From Lentimicrobium sp. (GTDB lineage: Bacteria; Bacteroidota; Bacteroidia; Bacteroidales; Lentimicrobiaceae): a stretch of 64,000 nt of DNA. Below, piece after piece: positions 53,625-62,846 of the stretch; position 1 is the stretch's first letter; each line of letters starts with the position of its first letter. A model generated the notes under the pieces. That model searched no databases and had not been told where the DNA came from. It was given only the letters and a program-made list of their open reading frames with translations. The stretch is from assembly GCA_019429275.1 (NCBI GenBank), contig JAHYJC010000013.1, positions 32,052 to 96,051 of the forward strand, given 5' to 3'. A program made the position numbers and the translations under genes.

Positions 53625-54425
53625 ATGCAGAATTATATCAAAACCGACCGCCAAATTCACTGGTTAAGCCAGGTAATTGCAAAAGCAAACCGCACTTATG
53701 TGCCTGAGAAAAAAGATGATAGTCACACCAGCCTCTACTACGATTCTATTGGCAAACGGATTCTGGGGCGATGGATTGAAACTCCTGAAGGTGAAGTTAT
53801 TCTGGCCTTAAATTTAAACTCATTACATTTTGAATGGTTGGATAAAAAGCAAAATATCTTGTATGAGGTATCGGTACTCAATAAAAATGCCGAACAATTA
53901 GAAAAAAGTGTAAGTACCTTTTTGTATTCGATCAAGATGAGGATTGATAATTTTTTAAAACCGATGCATTTTGAGATTCCTGATTATAAGATAGATAAAC
54001 TTCTGGAAAGCGACATTTCCGACCCTGGACTGAAAAGTTGGATGTTCTTCAGGACACTTGCAAACCAGGCTTGCCAATCCATGTCAGGTTATTTACAATC
54101 TGAAGGTGAAATACGCATTTGGCCGCACCATTTTGATTCAGGAGTTTATTTACAGGCCAAAGGAGACCTCGGACTGGGATTTGGCCTGGCGACTGAAGAT
54201 TCCATGATCGGACAACCTTATTTTTATCTTTCAGGATACCAGAGCAAATCTCCTATTATTTATAAGAACCTTAGCAAATTAAGTTTAGGGAAATGGCAAA
54301 CCGGGTCCGGCTGGAATGGAGCTGTGCTCCCTTTCAGTGAGGTTCTAAATTTGTCGCCATTGGAGGCAGTTGCTGCAATTCAAGCCTTTATTAAAGAAGC
54401 AACAAACTGGTTTTTGAAGCAATAA
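53625..54425 (+). CDS. Uncharacterised DUF5996-like protein
   Basis: 266 residues without a signal peptide. The pattern ...DDSHTSLYYDSIGKRILGRW, EIRIWPHHFDSGVYLQAKGD and FGLATEDSMIGQPYFYLSGY, with a C-terminal LPFSEVLNLSPLEAVAAIQA, resembles DUF5996 proteins as I recall. The conserved WPHHFD suggests a histidine-based site, perhaps metal-binding. It starts 159 bp after eanA and 18 bp before the DUF3179 gene, in the same direction, so a common transcript is plausible. Function unknown. Confidence 0.55.
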   Translation: MQNYIKTDRQIHWLSQVIAKANRTYVPEKKDDSHTSLYYDSIGKRILGRWIETPEGEVILALNLNSLHFEWLDKKQNILYEVSVLNKNAEQLEKSVSTFLYSIKMRIDNFLKPMHFEIPDYKIDKLLESDISDPGLKSWMFFRTLANQACQSMSGYLQSEGEIRIWPHHFDSGVYLQAKGDLGLGFGLATEDSMIGQPYFYLSGYQSKSPIIYKNLSKLSLGKWQTGSGWNGAVLPFSEVLNLSPLEAVAAIQAFIKEATNWFLKQ

Positions 54426-54443
54426 AATATATAAACAAATACC

Positions 54444-55559
54444 ATGAAGTCTCTTACATTGTTACTTACTTTGATGATTCCGCTTATTTCGATGGCTCAG
54501 AAGAATCCGCGTAATATTGAGATTAATTGGAAAACAGACACATCAAAACATCTGGTGTCTCTTGACGAATTCACTGCGTTAATGAAACCCGATGGTATTC
54601 CACCCATTGATGCGCCAAAGTTCTGGGACAAAGAAACAGCGCTGAACGCATATTTTTTGCATGAACCGGTTATAGCTGTTGAAATAAATGGCGAGTCAAA
54701 AGCATATCCGCTAAGTGTGCTGATGTATCACGAGATAGTGAACGATAAACTGGGAGGAGTTACTATAGCTGCAACTTACTGTCCGCTCTGCAATGCGGCT
54801 ATTGTATTTGATCGGAGACTCAATTTCGAATCTAAGAGCTACGAGCTTGATTTTGGCGTTTCTGGCATGCTCCGAAATAGCGATTTAGTAATGTGGGATC
54901 GGCAAACCGAAAGTTGGTGGCAGCAATTTACCGGAGAAGCCCTGGTCGGAAAATTAAGTGGTGCTGAACTAACTTACGTCACATCTTTGCTGATTTCATT
55001 AACCGAGTTTTTTCAAACTTTTCCTCAAGGTAAGGTCTTGTCAACCGAAACCGGTCATGGCAGTAAATATGGATCCAATCCATATACCGGTTATGACGAC
55101 AAGGAAAATATACAGCCATTCTTATACAAGGGTGATGTTGACGCAAGGCTTCCTGCCATGGAAAGGGTAATCGACATACAGGTAAACAGGAAGTTCAAGA
55201 TTTACCCTTTATCAGTGATACAATCCAAAGGAATAATCAATGATTCTTTTCTCGAACAAGCAGTCGTAGTATTTTATACTTCTAAAACGGTTTCTGTGCT
55301 TGACAAAAATAATATTTCCGAGTCCAAAGAAGTTGGATCTGTAACCGTTTTTGAACCATTTGTTGATGGCAAACTACTCACTTTTGATAAAATAGGTTTA
55401 GGTTTTGTCGATCGTCAAACCGGTTCGGAATGGAACATTACGGGCAATTGTACCGCTGGCCCACATAAAGGAGCAAAACTCCGCCCCATAACCCATGGGA
55501 ACCACTTTGCTTTCGCCTGGTTTGCTTTTCATCCTGAATGTGAAATCTATTCAGAGTAG
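54444..55559 (+). CDS. Secreted DUF3179 protein
   Basis: 371 residues with a signal peptide (MKSLTLLLTLMIPLISMAQ). The DUF3179 core has VIAVEINGESKAYPLSVLMY, HEIVNDKLGGVTIAATYCPL (Cys-Pro-Leu-Cys), LRNSDLVMWDRQTESWWQQF and GEALVGKLSGAELTYVT. The CPLC pair near residue 113 is conserved in the family and could bind metal or form a disulfide. The function is unknown. It lies between the eanBA genes and the ABC transporter, 18 bp after the preceding gene. Confidence 0.85.
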   Translation: MKSLTLLLTLMIPLISMAQKNPRNIEINWKTDTSKHLVSLDEFTALMKPDGIPPIDAPKFWDKETALNAYFLHEPVIAVEINGESKAYPLSVLMYHEIVNDKLGGVTIAATYCPLCNAAIVFDRRLNFESKSYELDFGVSGMLRNSDLVMWDRQTESWWQQFTGEALVGKLSGAELTYVTSLLISLTEFFQTFPQGKVLSTETGHGSKYGSNPYTGYDDKENIQPFLYKGDVDARLPAMERVIDIQVNRKFKIYPLSVIQSKGIINDSFLEQAVVVFYTSKTVSVLDKNNISESKEVGSVTVFEPFVDGKLLTFDKIGLGFVDRQTGSEWNITGNCTAGPHKGAKLRPITHGNHFAFAWFAFHPECEIYSE

Positions 55560-55636
55560 TATTTCGAAACGGACTTTTATTTTGTGTTTTTCTGATAAAT
55601 AGCGTTTGAGCTCCAGTAAAAGAATAATTTGAATAG

Positions 55637-55644
55637 TAATTTTG
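55637..55644 (+). promoter_or_regulatory. Possible -7 element upstream of the ABC transporter
   Basis: TAATTTTG matches TAnnTTTG, 19 bp before the ATG at 55663. The nearest good TTTG upstream is too far away (55605-55608), so this is weak. Confidence 0.3.
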
Positions 55645-55662
55645 GAATCATGTAAGTTTTAA

Positions 55663-57210
55663 ATGAGTGAAATAGCAAAAACTATAATCGAACGCCGCGA
55701 ATATCTCTTCGAGCTATTAGTTCAGCATATTATGCTCAGTCTTGGGGCCATAATAATCATTACCATCATTGGTATAGCAACCGGTATAGCTATACTTCAT
55801 CAATCTAAATCACGCCAGCTTGTCTTAGGTTTTGTTAATTTCCTTTACACTATTCCATCCATTGCCATGTTCGGTCTTTTTATTCCAATCATAGGCATTG
55901 GATATGGCAACGCGTTGGTTGTCCTGGTTATTTATGGCTTACTGCCTGTAATCCGAAATACCTATACCGGATTAAGTGAAGTTGATCCGCTCTTGCTCGA
56001 TGCGGCAAAAGGAATGGGTGCCACACCCCGGCAGGTTTTTCTTCGTGTCAGGTGGCCACTTGCCTTCCCTACCATTTTAAGCGGTTTCCGCACTATGGTG
56101 GTCATGACAATCGCCCTGGCCGGACTTGCCTCATTTATAGGAGCCGGGGGTCTGGGACAGGCCATCTATCGAGGCATTAACACCAATAATTCTTCTCTTA
56201 TTCTTGCAGGTTCCATTTCAGTGGCACTTCTGGCTTTGATAGCAGATTTATCCATCGGGGCAATAGAAAAGTCATTGAAAGTGAAAGCAGAAATTGCCCG
56301 GAAGAAGAACCGGATTCTGAAGTATTCCGTAATATTTATTCTAACTGCTCTTGTTGTTGTGATGGCACTGGTAAGATTTGTCAAATCCTCAGCCAAAGAA
56401 ATAGTGGTGGCATCCAAACCAACTGCTGAGCAATATATTCTGGGAGAAATCATTTCGCAATTGGTTGAGGGCAACACCGATATTCACATTGTCAGAAAAT
56501 TTGGCATCGGTGGTGGCACCTCGAATATTCACCCGGCCATGCTTAAAGGCGAAATCGACGTTTATCCTGAGTACACTGGAACCGCGTGGCTTTTTGTGCT
56601 AAAGGAACCTCGGATTAATCATCCTGACAGTTTGTATTCAGCCATAAAAAAGGCATATTCAGATAAATTCAGGCTGAACTGGATTTGTCGACTGGGATTC
56701 AACAATACGTTTACATTGGCATTGCCTGAATCCACGGCTCAAAAAGAACATCTCATTACTTTATCAGCACTCGCCGCAAAAAGCAATGAGTTTACTTTCG
56801 GGGCCGAATTTGATTTCTTCGAACGTGAAGATGGCTTCTTAGGGCTAAACAAAGTATATCCTTTTAACTTTAAAAACAAAGTGGAATTGGATATAAACCT
56901 GAAATTTCAGGCACTCGAAAACCATACCGTGGATGTGATTAATGCCTTTTCGACCGACTCGCGCATCCGTCAAATGAACCTTAGGGTGCTAAAAGACGAT
57001 AAATTGTTTTTTCCTGCTTATCAGGCAGGCATTGTTATCAGAAATGAGACGCAACAGAAATATCCTGAATTGTCCATTTTGTTCGAACGGCTTGAAGGAC
57101 TGATTGATGATGCAGCTATGCTGCAACTGAATTACGAGGTGGAAATTGAAAAAAAGTCACCCAACGAAGTTGCTCAAACCTTTTTGAAGTCGCACGGGTT
57201 AATTGAATAA
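55663..57210 (+). CDS. ABC permease fused to a substrate-binding protein (EgtU/ProWX type)
   Basis: 515 residues. Residues 1-215 form the permease, with five to six helices and the EAA loop GLSEVDPLLLDAAKGMGATP. One more helix (about 220-243) is followed by a periplasmic substrate-binding domain of about 265 residues (KPTAEQYILGEIISQLVEGN, GEIDVYPEYTGTAWLFVLKE, FEREDGFLGLNKVYPF). The permease-binder fusion belongs to the quaternary-amine family (OpuB/ProWX) and is the form of the ergothioneine importer EgtU in some Firmicutes. Betaine or choline uptake is the alternative. The ATPase gene follows after 4 bp. The nearby eanBA genes favour ergothioneine. Confidence 0.85.
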   Translation: MSEIAKTIIERREYLFELLVQHIMLSLGAIIIITIIGIATGIAILHQSKSRQLVLGFVNFLYTIPSIAMFGLFIPIIGIGYGNALVVLVIYGLLPVIRNTYTGLSEVDPLLLDAAKGMGATPRQVFLRVRWPLAFPTILSGFRTMVVMTIALAGLASFIGAGGLGQAIYRGINTNNSSLILAGSISVALLALIADLSIGAIEKSLKVKAEIARKKNRILKYSVIFILTALVVVMALVRFVKSSAKEIVVASKPTAEQYILGEIISQLVEGNTDIHIVRKFGIGGGTSNIHPAMLKGEIDVYPEYTGTAWLFVLKEPRINHPDSLYSAIKKAYSDKFRLNWICRLGFNNTFTLALPESTAQKEHLITLSALAAKSNEFTFGAEFDFFEREDGFLGLNKVYPFNFKNKVELDINLKFQALENHTVDVINAFSTDSRIRQMNLRVLKDDKLFFPAYQAGIVIRNETQQKYPELSILFERLEGLIDDAAMLQLNYEVEIEKKSPNEVAQTFLKSHGLIE

Positions 57211-57214
57211 GATT

Positions 57215-57952
57215 ATGCATAGCATGGCAGAAACAATTATTGACATACAAAATGTAACCAAATCATACCAAACCGGATCACCGGTTCTGCGTGATGTTTC
57301 ATTGGATATAGCCAAAGGCTCATTCGTAACTATCATAGGCCCGAGCGGTTGCGGGAAAACTACTTTACTCCGGCTTATAAACGGAATGTCTGACTTTGAT
57401 TCAGGCCATATAATTGTCATGAATAAGGATCTGGCAAACTGGGATAAAATACAACTCAGGCGGAGCATTGGGTATGCCATACAACAGGGAGGCCTTTTCC
57501 CACACATGACAGTAAGACAAAACATTGAATTTGTACTAAGCATTTCGGACGCATCCGTTCAGATTACAAATGACCGTGTAAACGCTTTAGCAACTATGAT
57601 GAGTCTCGATGACAGTCAGTTGGAGAGTTTCCCTTCCAACCTGAGCGGTGGACAACAACAAAGAGTTGGTGTTGCCAGGGCTTTGGCTTCACAACCCGAA
57701 ATTGTGTTGATGGACGAACCTTTTGGCGCACTGGATAATATTACCCGTCGTAAACTGCAAAACGAGTTAAAAGAGATGCACCATAAACTGGGAATCACCT
57801 TCATAATGGTTACCCATGATTTGCACGAAGCTTTCACCCTGGGGACCCAGGTTGTTATAATGAATGAAGGAAAGATTGAACAGTTTGATAAGCCCGAAAC
57901 AATCAAAACAAAACCGGTGAATGACTGGGTAACAGAATTTATCAAAACTTGA
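57215..57952 (+). CDS. ABC transporter ATPase of the EgtU/ProWX-type system
   Basis: 245 residues from the ATG at 57215 (a second ATG at 57224 gives MAETIIDIQN). Walker A GPSGCGKTT, Q-loop AIQQGG, signature LSGGQQQRVGVARAL, Walker B IVLMDEPFGALD and H-loop VTHDLHEA are all intact. The C-terminal CBS domains of osmotic betaine importers (OpuCA) are absent, so osmotic gating is unlikely. It follows the fused permease-binding protein by 4 bp and would power its uptake. The system has no third gene. Confidence 0.9.
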   Translation: MHSMAETIIDIQNVTKSYQTGSPVLRDVSLDIAKGSFVTIIGPSGCGKTTLLRLINGMSDFDSGHIIVMNKDLANWDKIQLRRSIGYAIQQGGLFPHMTVRQNIEFVLSISDASVQITNDRVNALATMMSLDDSQLESFPSNLSGGQQQRVGVARALASQPEIVLMDEPFGALDNITRRKLQNELKEMHHKLGITFIMVTHDLHEAFTLGTQVVIMNEGKIEQFDKPETIKTKPVNDWVTEFIKT

Positions 57953-58172
57953 GAATATGGGCAAATAAAACTTTTGGAAGTTAATCTCCATTGCATTATA
58001 AAAGAGTTGGAAATTGTCTTAAAAAAAAGACACTATTTTACTTAAATTATTACACTGGCTGACAAATAATTCATTTTTGAGATGACAGAATTATCAATAT
58101 TAAAATGCTACATGTTTCTGAAAAGCATCAAACATTGCGTTTTCAAGGCTTAGCGAGACAAAAATCACGACT

Positions 58173-59786
58173 ATGAAAAAACCAACAAAAATCATTAGTT
58201 TTTCTGAATTAAAAGACCGTCAACCCGCTCATGCTGAAATATATGGCCTCGACCTGGTTATTGTTCTTTATGATGGCAATATTTCAGTACTATATGGCCG
58301 CTGCCTGCACCGGGGCGCATTGATGGCTGATGGACATGTAGAAGGGCACAACCTCATTTGCGGGCTTCACGGATGGGATTACCGCCTCGATACCGGTGTT
58401 TCGGAATACAACAACAAAGAAGCCCTGCACAAATTCACCTCAAAAACTGAAGACGGGTATATTTGGGTGGACAAAGCAGAAATCGATGCTTTCCTTGAAA
58501 AACACCCGCAACTATTCAACCGTGAAAAGTATCAGGGAATATATGCCGATACCCACCCCGAACCGACTGAACCATATACCAGTTACATCAGTGAACTTTC
58601 AAAAAACGGCCTGAAAAATATCGGACACCACGGATTTTCTGCTGCCATGGGTGTGGATAGAGATACGCTGCCAAAATGGGAAGACATTCAATTCCTGCCT
58701 GCTCAGTTATGGAAACGACCGCTATTAGATGATGAACCTGTCAGCACCAAAACTTTAATTGGGCCAAATGCGAAAAAACCGTTGATTCTCGAAATTCCAA
58801 TATTTGTCTCTGACATGAGTTTTGGGGCTTTATCGCGTGAGGCAAAAATTGCATTGTCGAAAGGAGCAGAAATGGCAGGAACCGGCATATGCAGCGGCGA
58901 AGGTGGCATGTTGCCCGAAGAACAGGAAAACAACTCCCGCTATTTTTACGAGTTAGCTTCCGGCAAATTTGGGTTTAGCTGGGACAAGGTGAAAAAAGCG
59001 CAGGCATTCCATTTTAAGGGCGGACAAGGCGCTAAAACAGGAACCGGCGGACACCTGCCGGGAAATAAAGTGACCCGTGAAATTGCTGAAGTCAGGGGAC
59101 TAAAAGAAGGCGAACCAGCCATCAGTCCTGCAGCTTTTCCCGATTTATTTACTGCAAAGGATTTTGCTGATTTTGCCAACGAGGTCAGACGGAAAACCGG
59201 CGGAATTCCGGTAGGGTTTAAAATGGCCGCCAGCCACATTGAAAAGGATATTGATTTTGCACTTGAAGCCGGAGCTGACTACCTTATCCTCGATGGTCGT
59301 GGCGGGGGCACCGGAGCGGCTCCCAAAATTCTCCGCGACAACATTAACGTGCCAACCATTCCGGCACTGGCAAGGGCAAGAAAACACCTGGACAAAGTGG
59401 GTGCTACAGATGTTACACTTATCATCACCGGAGGATTGCGCACGGCTGAAGATTTTGCAAAAGCACTGATGCTTGGCGCCGATGCAGTAGCCATTTCCAA
59501 TTCGGCACTGCAAGCCATTGGCTGCCTCGGAATGCGGGCATGCCACACCAATAATTGTCCGGTTGGAATAGCTACCCAGAAAGAGAACCTCCGTCAGCGC
59601 ATCATCATCGAAAAATCGGCAAAGCAGCTCAGCAACTTTTTACTGGCCGTAAACGAATTGATGAAAGTAGTAGCACGTGCCTGTGGACACGATAAATTCA
59701 GGAGATTTAACCATGAAGATTTGCTAACCTTTAACCGCGACATACATTTTTTGACCGGAATTGAATACGGAGGGATTATAAAATAA
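58173..59786 (+). CDS. Rieske domain fused to a glutamate-synthase-like FMN domain
   Basis: 537 residues. The N-terminal Rieske [2Fe-2S] domain (1 to about 105) carries Cys44-L-His46 and Cys63-G-L-His66 in GRCLHRGAL and LICGLHGWDY. From about 150 on, the GOGAT-like FMN-binding (beta/alpha)8 domain reads IPIFVSDMSFGALSREAKIA, GMLPEEQENNSRYFYE, KGGQGAKTGTGGHLPGNKVT and DGRGGGTGAAPKILRD. The [3Fe-4S]-type motif is GCLGMRACHTNNCPVGIATQ (about 449-468). Glutamate synthase needs additional amidotransferase domains, absent here, so it is a relative. The fusion is unusual. It pairs with the next gene, 7 bp downstream. Function unknown. Confidence 0.85.
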   Translation: MKKPTKIISFSELKDRQPAHAEIYGLDLVIVLYDGNISVLYGRCLHRGALMADGHVEGHNLICGLHGWDYRLDTGVSEYNNKEALHKFTSKTEDGYIWVDKAEIDAFLEKHPQLFNREKYQGIYADTHPEPTEPYTSYISELSKNGLKNIGHHGFSAAMGVDRDTLPKWEDIQFLPAQLWKRPLLDDEPVSTKTLIGPNAKKPLILEIPIFVSDMSFGALSREAKIALSKGAEMAGTGICSGEGGMLPEEQENNSRYFYELASGKFGFSWDKVKKAQAFHFKGGQGAKTGTGGHLPGNKVTREIAEVRGLKEGEPAISPAAFPDLFTAKDFADFANEVRRKTGGIPVGFKMAASHIEKDIDFALEAGADYLILDGRGGGTGAAPKILRDNINVPTIPALARARKHLDKVGATDVTLIITGGLRTAEDFAKALMLGADAVAISNSALQAIGCLGMRACHTNNCPVGIATQKENLRQRIIIEKSAKQLSNFLLAVNELMKVVARACGHDKFRRFNHEDLLTFNRDIHFLTGIEYGGIIK

Positions 59787-59793
59787 CAGCATT

Positions 59794-61737
59794 ATGAATA
59801 AAAAAATTGTTTGGCACAAAGTTCTCGAAAATAAAAACGAACTGGCCGATAATCGTGTAATGACGGTGAATGCCGGGTATAAACAAATTGCCCTTTCGCA
59901 TTTCGAAGGAAAAATCTGTGCACTCGACAATCGTTGTCCGCACCAGGGAGGCCCTCTGGGTGAAGGCAGTATCGAAAACGGCATTTTGCGCTGTCCCTGG
60001 CATGGCTGGGATTACCACCCCTGTTCGGGCAAAGTTCCGGGTTACGACGACGGCGTTGAAGCTTACGCAGTTGAAGAGCGCGATGATGGAATTTATGTTG
60101 GAGTTCCCGAAGAGAAGCCACACGAAACAACCGTTTCCGATATTATGGCCGAAACGATGGTTAACTGGGGTGTTGACACCGTTTTTGGGATGGTGGGACA
60201 TTCCAACCTCGGACTGGCAGATGCCCTGCGGCGACAACAAAACAAAGGCAACCTGAAATTTATCGGAATCAGGCATGAAGGCGCAGGCGCTTTTGCAGCC
60301 AGCGCCTACGGCAAATTGACCGGAAAACCGGCTGCCTGTTTTTCTATTGCAGGACCCGGTGCAACCAACATGTTTACCGGCTTGTGGGACGCCAAAGTTG
60401 ACCGCGCCCCGATTTTAGCGCTAACAGGCCAGGTGGCTACCCAGGTAGTGGGAACCGGTAATTTTCAGGAAGTGGATTTGGTGCGGGCTTTTCAAACCGT
60501 GGCCGAATTTAACCACCGCGTTCAGAATAACAGCAAACATACCGAACTGATGACGCTGGCCATAAAACACGCCATCTTAAAGCGGGACGTTTCGCACCTT
60601 ACTTTTCCCGACGAAGTGCAGGAAATCCCTGCCGGCGATGAAAAAGCCCAAACTTCGGAAGGCCGCATTGCTTCGCTAAAAATTGCGCCACCGGAGGAAA
60701 GTTTGGAAAAAGCAATCGGGCTGATTCAGAAAGCAAAAAGACCGGTAATTATTGTCGGGCACGGCGCACGTTTCAACATGGAAGCGATTGTAAGGTTTGC
60801 CGAAAAACTGTATGCCCCGGTGCTGACAACCTTTAAAGGAAAAGGATTGATTTCCGACACCCATCCGCTGGCAGGCGGAGTGCTTGGCCGAAGCGGAACT
60901 CCCGTGGCTTCGTGGATGATGAACGAAAGTGATTTACTCATTGTTTTGGGCGCTTCATTTAGCAACCACACCGGAATCACACCGAAAAAGCCAACCATCC
61001 AGGTTGATTTCGACCCGCTGGCGCTGAGTAAATTCCATAAAATAGATGCGCCGGTGCTTGGAGAAATATCGGTAACGGTTTCGCAAATCAATGAACGGCT
61101 TGGAAACAACATCAATACCACCGATCAGCGCGAAGAACTGGCACGTCGCTGGAAAATCTGGCACGCTGAAAAACAGAAACGCCTGCTTGAAGACCGGGGA
61201 AAAGGGCTTAGTTCCATTTCGGTTTTCGATAACCTAAGCCGGTTAGCGCCCGGAAATGCGGTGATGTGTGTAGATGTTGGGAACAACGCCTATTCGCTGG
61301 GACGCTATTTCGAGTGCAAACAACAAAGTTTCCTGATGTCAGGCTACCTTGGTTCCATCGGGTTTGCTTTTCCGGCTGCCATGGGCGCCTGGGCAGCAAC
61401 AAGAGGAACCCGCCCAGTAATTGCAGTGGCAGGCGATGGCGGATTTGCGCAGTACATGGCCGAGCTTACCACTTCAGTAAAATACGACATGGACATAAAA
61501 CTGATTCTGTTGAACAATAACGAACTCGGAAAAATATCAAAAGAACAGCGTGCCGGACGTTTTGATGTGTTTGCAACGAGTCTTCACAATCCTGATTTTT
61601 CAGAATTTGCAAACAGTTGCGGAGCGCTGGGAATCAGGGTAACGCAAAAAGATGAACTTGAAAATGCAATACAAAAGACGCTGAACCACAAAGGCACTGC
61701 CCTACTGGAAATTATGACAGATGTTGCATTAGTGTAG
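59794..61737 (+). CDS. Rieske domain fused to a thiamine-diphosphate enzyme
   Basis: 647 residues. Rieske motifs: Cys48-P-His50 (NRCPHQGG) and Cys67-P-W-His70 (LRCPWHGWDY) within residues 1-110. The rest is a ThDP fold related to pyruvate oxidase and acetolactate synthase: FIGIRHEGAGAFAASAYGKL (catalytic Glu), the middle domain, and the cofactor motif GDGGFAQYMAEL...NNNE (about 546-573). Typical pyruvate oxidase uses FAD; I see no FAD-specific motif. The Rieske part may carry electrons from the ThDP intermediate. It follows the Rieske-GOGAT gene by 7 bp, and I infer one pathway or complex. Function unknown. Confidence 0.85.
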   Translation: MNKKIVWHKVLENKNELADNRVMTVNAGYKQIALSHFEGKICALDNRCPHQGGPLGEGSIENGILRCPWHGWDYHPCSGKVPGYDDGVEAYAVEERDDGIYVGVPEEKPHETTVSDIMAETMVNWGVDTVFGMVGHSNLGLADALRRQQNKGNLKFIGIRHEGAGAFAASAYGKLTGKPAACFSIAGPGATNMFTGLWDAKVDRAPILALTGQVATQVVGTGNFQEVDLVRAFQTVAEFNHRVQNNSKHTELMTLAIKHAILKRDVSHLTFPDEVQEIPAGDEKAQTSEGRIASLKIAPPEESLEKAIGLIQKAKRPVIIVGHGARFNMEAIVRFAEKLYAPVLTTFKGKGLISDTHPLAGGVLGRSGTPVASWMMNESDLLIVLGASFSNHTGITPKKPTIQVDFDPLALSKFHKIDAPVLGEISVTVSQINERLGNNINTTDQREELARRWKIWHAEKQKRLLEDRGKGLSSISVFDNLSRLAPGNAVMCVDVGNNAYSLGRYFECKQQSFLMSGYLGSIGFAFPAAMGAWAATRGTRPVIAVAGDGGFAQYMAELTTSVKYDMDIKLILLNNNELGKISKEQRAGRFDVFATSLHNPDFSEFANSCGALGIRVTQKDELENAIQKTLNHKGTALLEIMTDVALV

Positions 61738-61842
61738 AAAAAATACCTCCCGCAGAAAGTGAAGAGAAGCGCAGAAAAAAAACTCAATGAGAATTAATGA
61801 TTTAATGTTGTGAAATTTTAATTAAACACTTAATAAACTTAA

Positions 61843-62274
61843 ATGACGAAAACAAGAATTTTATTTCTCATTCTAATCCCAATGCTGTTTATGAATACAG
61901 TAAAAGTGATGGCACAAGATGAAACCATAACAAACTCAACTAACAAACTGGTTGTTGTTTGGACCAGTGATGATCCCTATGTGGCCGAACGTGTAGCGCT
62001 GATGTACACCCATGCCGCCAAAACTCAAGGCTGGTTCGCTGATGTCACCCTTATTATTTGGGGACCATCAGCAAAACTTACAGCCGAAAACCTGAAAATC
62101 CAGGAAAACCTAAAAATTATGCAAAAAGATGGCGTGGTAATTGAAGCCTGTATTGCCTGCGCCACTTCCTATAACGTGGTCGATGAACTCAAAAAACTGG
62201 ACTTTGACGTAAAAGGCATGGGCAAACCATTAACCGATTACTTGAAAAGTGGGGCAAAGGTTTTAACTTTCTGA
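61843..62274 (+). CDS. Secreted DsrE-family protein
   Basis: 143 residues with a signal peptide (MTKTRILFLILIPMLFMNTV, cleaved after MAQ near 25). The DsrE fold is seen in LVVVWTSDDPYVAERVALMY, and Cys103 and Cys106 lie in IEACIACATSYNVVDELKKL, at the position of the active cysteine of sulfur-carrier DsrE/TusD proteins. It may bind persulfide sulfur in the periplasm. It lies about 105 bp behind the Rieske-ThDP gene and ends the sulfur-themed island; the mercury operon starts 191 bp later. Confidence 0.82.
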   Translation: MTKTRILFLILIPMLFMNTVKVMAQDETITNSTNKLVVVWTSDDPYVAERVALMYTHAAKTQGWFADVTLIIWGPSAKLTAENLKIQENLKIMQKDGVVIEACIACATSYNVVDELKKLDFDVKGMGKPLTDYLKSGAKVLTF

Positions 62275-62390
62275 TAAATACTTGTCAGAAATAAGTGAAA
62301 GCTACGACAAAATTATAGCAGAATCAAAAATAGACCTCCTGGAGTTTTAGGAAGACATTAGCGAAATGGGTATAGAATAGAAGTTATTTT

Positions 62391-62421
62391 TTTTATTTAA
62401 GTATTTGCTAAAATTAGCAAA
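62391..62421 (+). promoter_or_regulatory. ArsR-type operator upstream of the mercury operon
   Basis: TTTTATTTAAGTATTTGCT (62391-62409) is followed and overlapped by a perfect dyad, TTTGCTAA-AA-TTAGCAAA (62404-62421). The same 19-bp first part recurs at 63480-63498. It lies 45 bp before the arsR-type gene. ArsR/SmtB repressors bind such AT-rich dyads and leave on metal binding; I infer autoregulation. Confidence 0.65.
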
Positions 62422-62465
62422 CTATTTATTATGCCATTCGTTTATTCATTTATAACAACTAACTC

Positions 62466-62846
62466 ATGGACAAAAATCAATCATGTATAAGAGTATTTGC
62501 TGACAAAGTGCAAATTAATCACTGCCGGGAAAAATTGCAATCAGCGCAAAAAACCTTTGCTGAATTAAGCAATCTGCTGGCTTTAGCCGGAAACGAGGTA
62601 CGTTTAAAAATTTTGTTCCTGCTTGCCGATGAAGGTGAACTTTGCCCTTGCGACTTGTCAGATATTTTAGGAATGAGCATTCCCGCAGTATCGCAACACA
62701 TTCGTAAAATGAAGGACGGAAATTTAATTGAAGCAAGACGTTCAGGTCAGACTATTTTTTATTCGCTTAAACCTGGACAAACGATGCTTCTTCAACCCTT
62801 ATTTAAACACATCATCAACAATAATTTAAATAAAGTAACGGTATGA
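62466..62846 (+). CDS. ArsR/SmtB-family metal-sensing repressor of the mercury operon
   Basis: 126 residues. The winged-helix core has LLALAGNEVRLKILFLLADE, DILGMSIPAVSQHIRKMKDG (recognition helix) and SGQTIFYSLKPGQ (wing). Metal-site cysteines are Cys60 and Cys62 in ELCPCDLS, with Cys7, His19 and Cys20 near the N-terminus as further candidates. A classical operon uses MerR, but some Bacteroidota mercury operons use an ArsR-type regulator. Its stop overlaps the merT start by 4 bp. The dyad upstream is its likely operator. Confidence 0.87.
   Translation: MDKNQSCIRVFADKVQINHCREKLQSAQKTFAELSNLLALAGNEVRLKILFLLADEGELCPCDLSDILGMSIPAVSQHIRKMKDGNLIEARRSGQTIFYSLKPGQTMLLQPLFKHIINNNLNKVTV

Noticed and set aside
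55663..57952. Osmotic glycine-betaine importer
   Set aside because: Not excluded, but the ATPase lacks CBS domains and the locus contains eanBA, so an ergothioneine-type importer is preferred.
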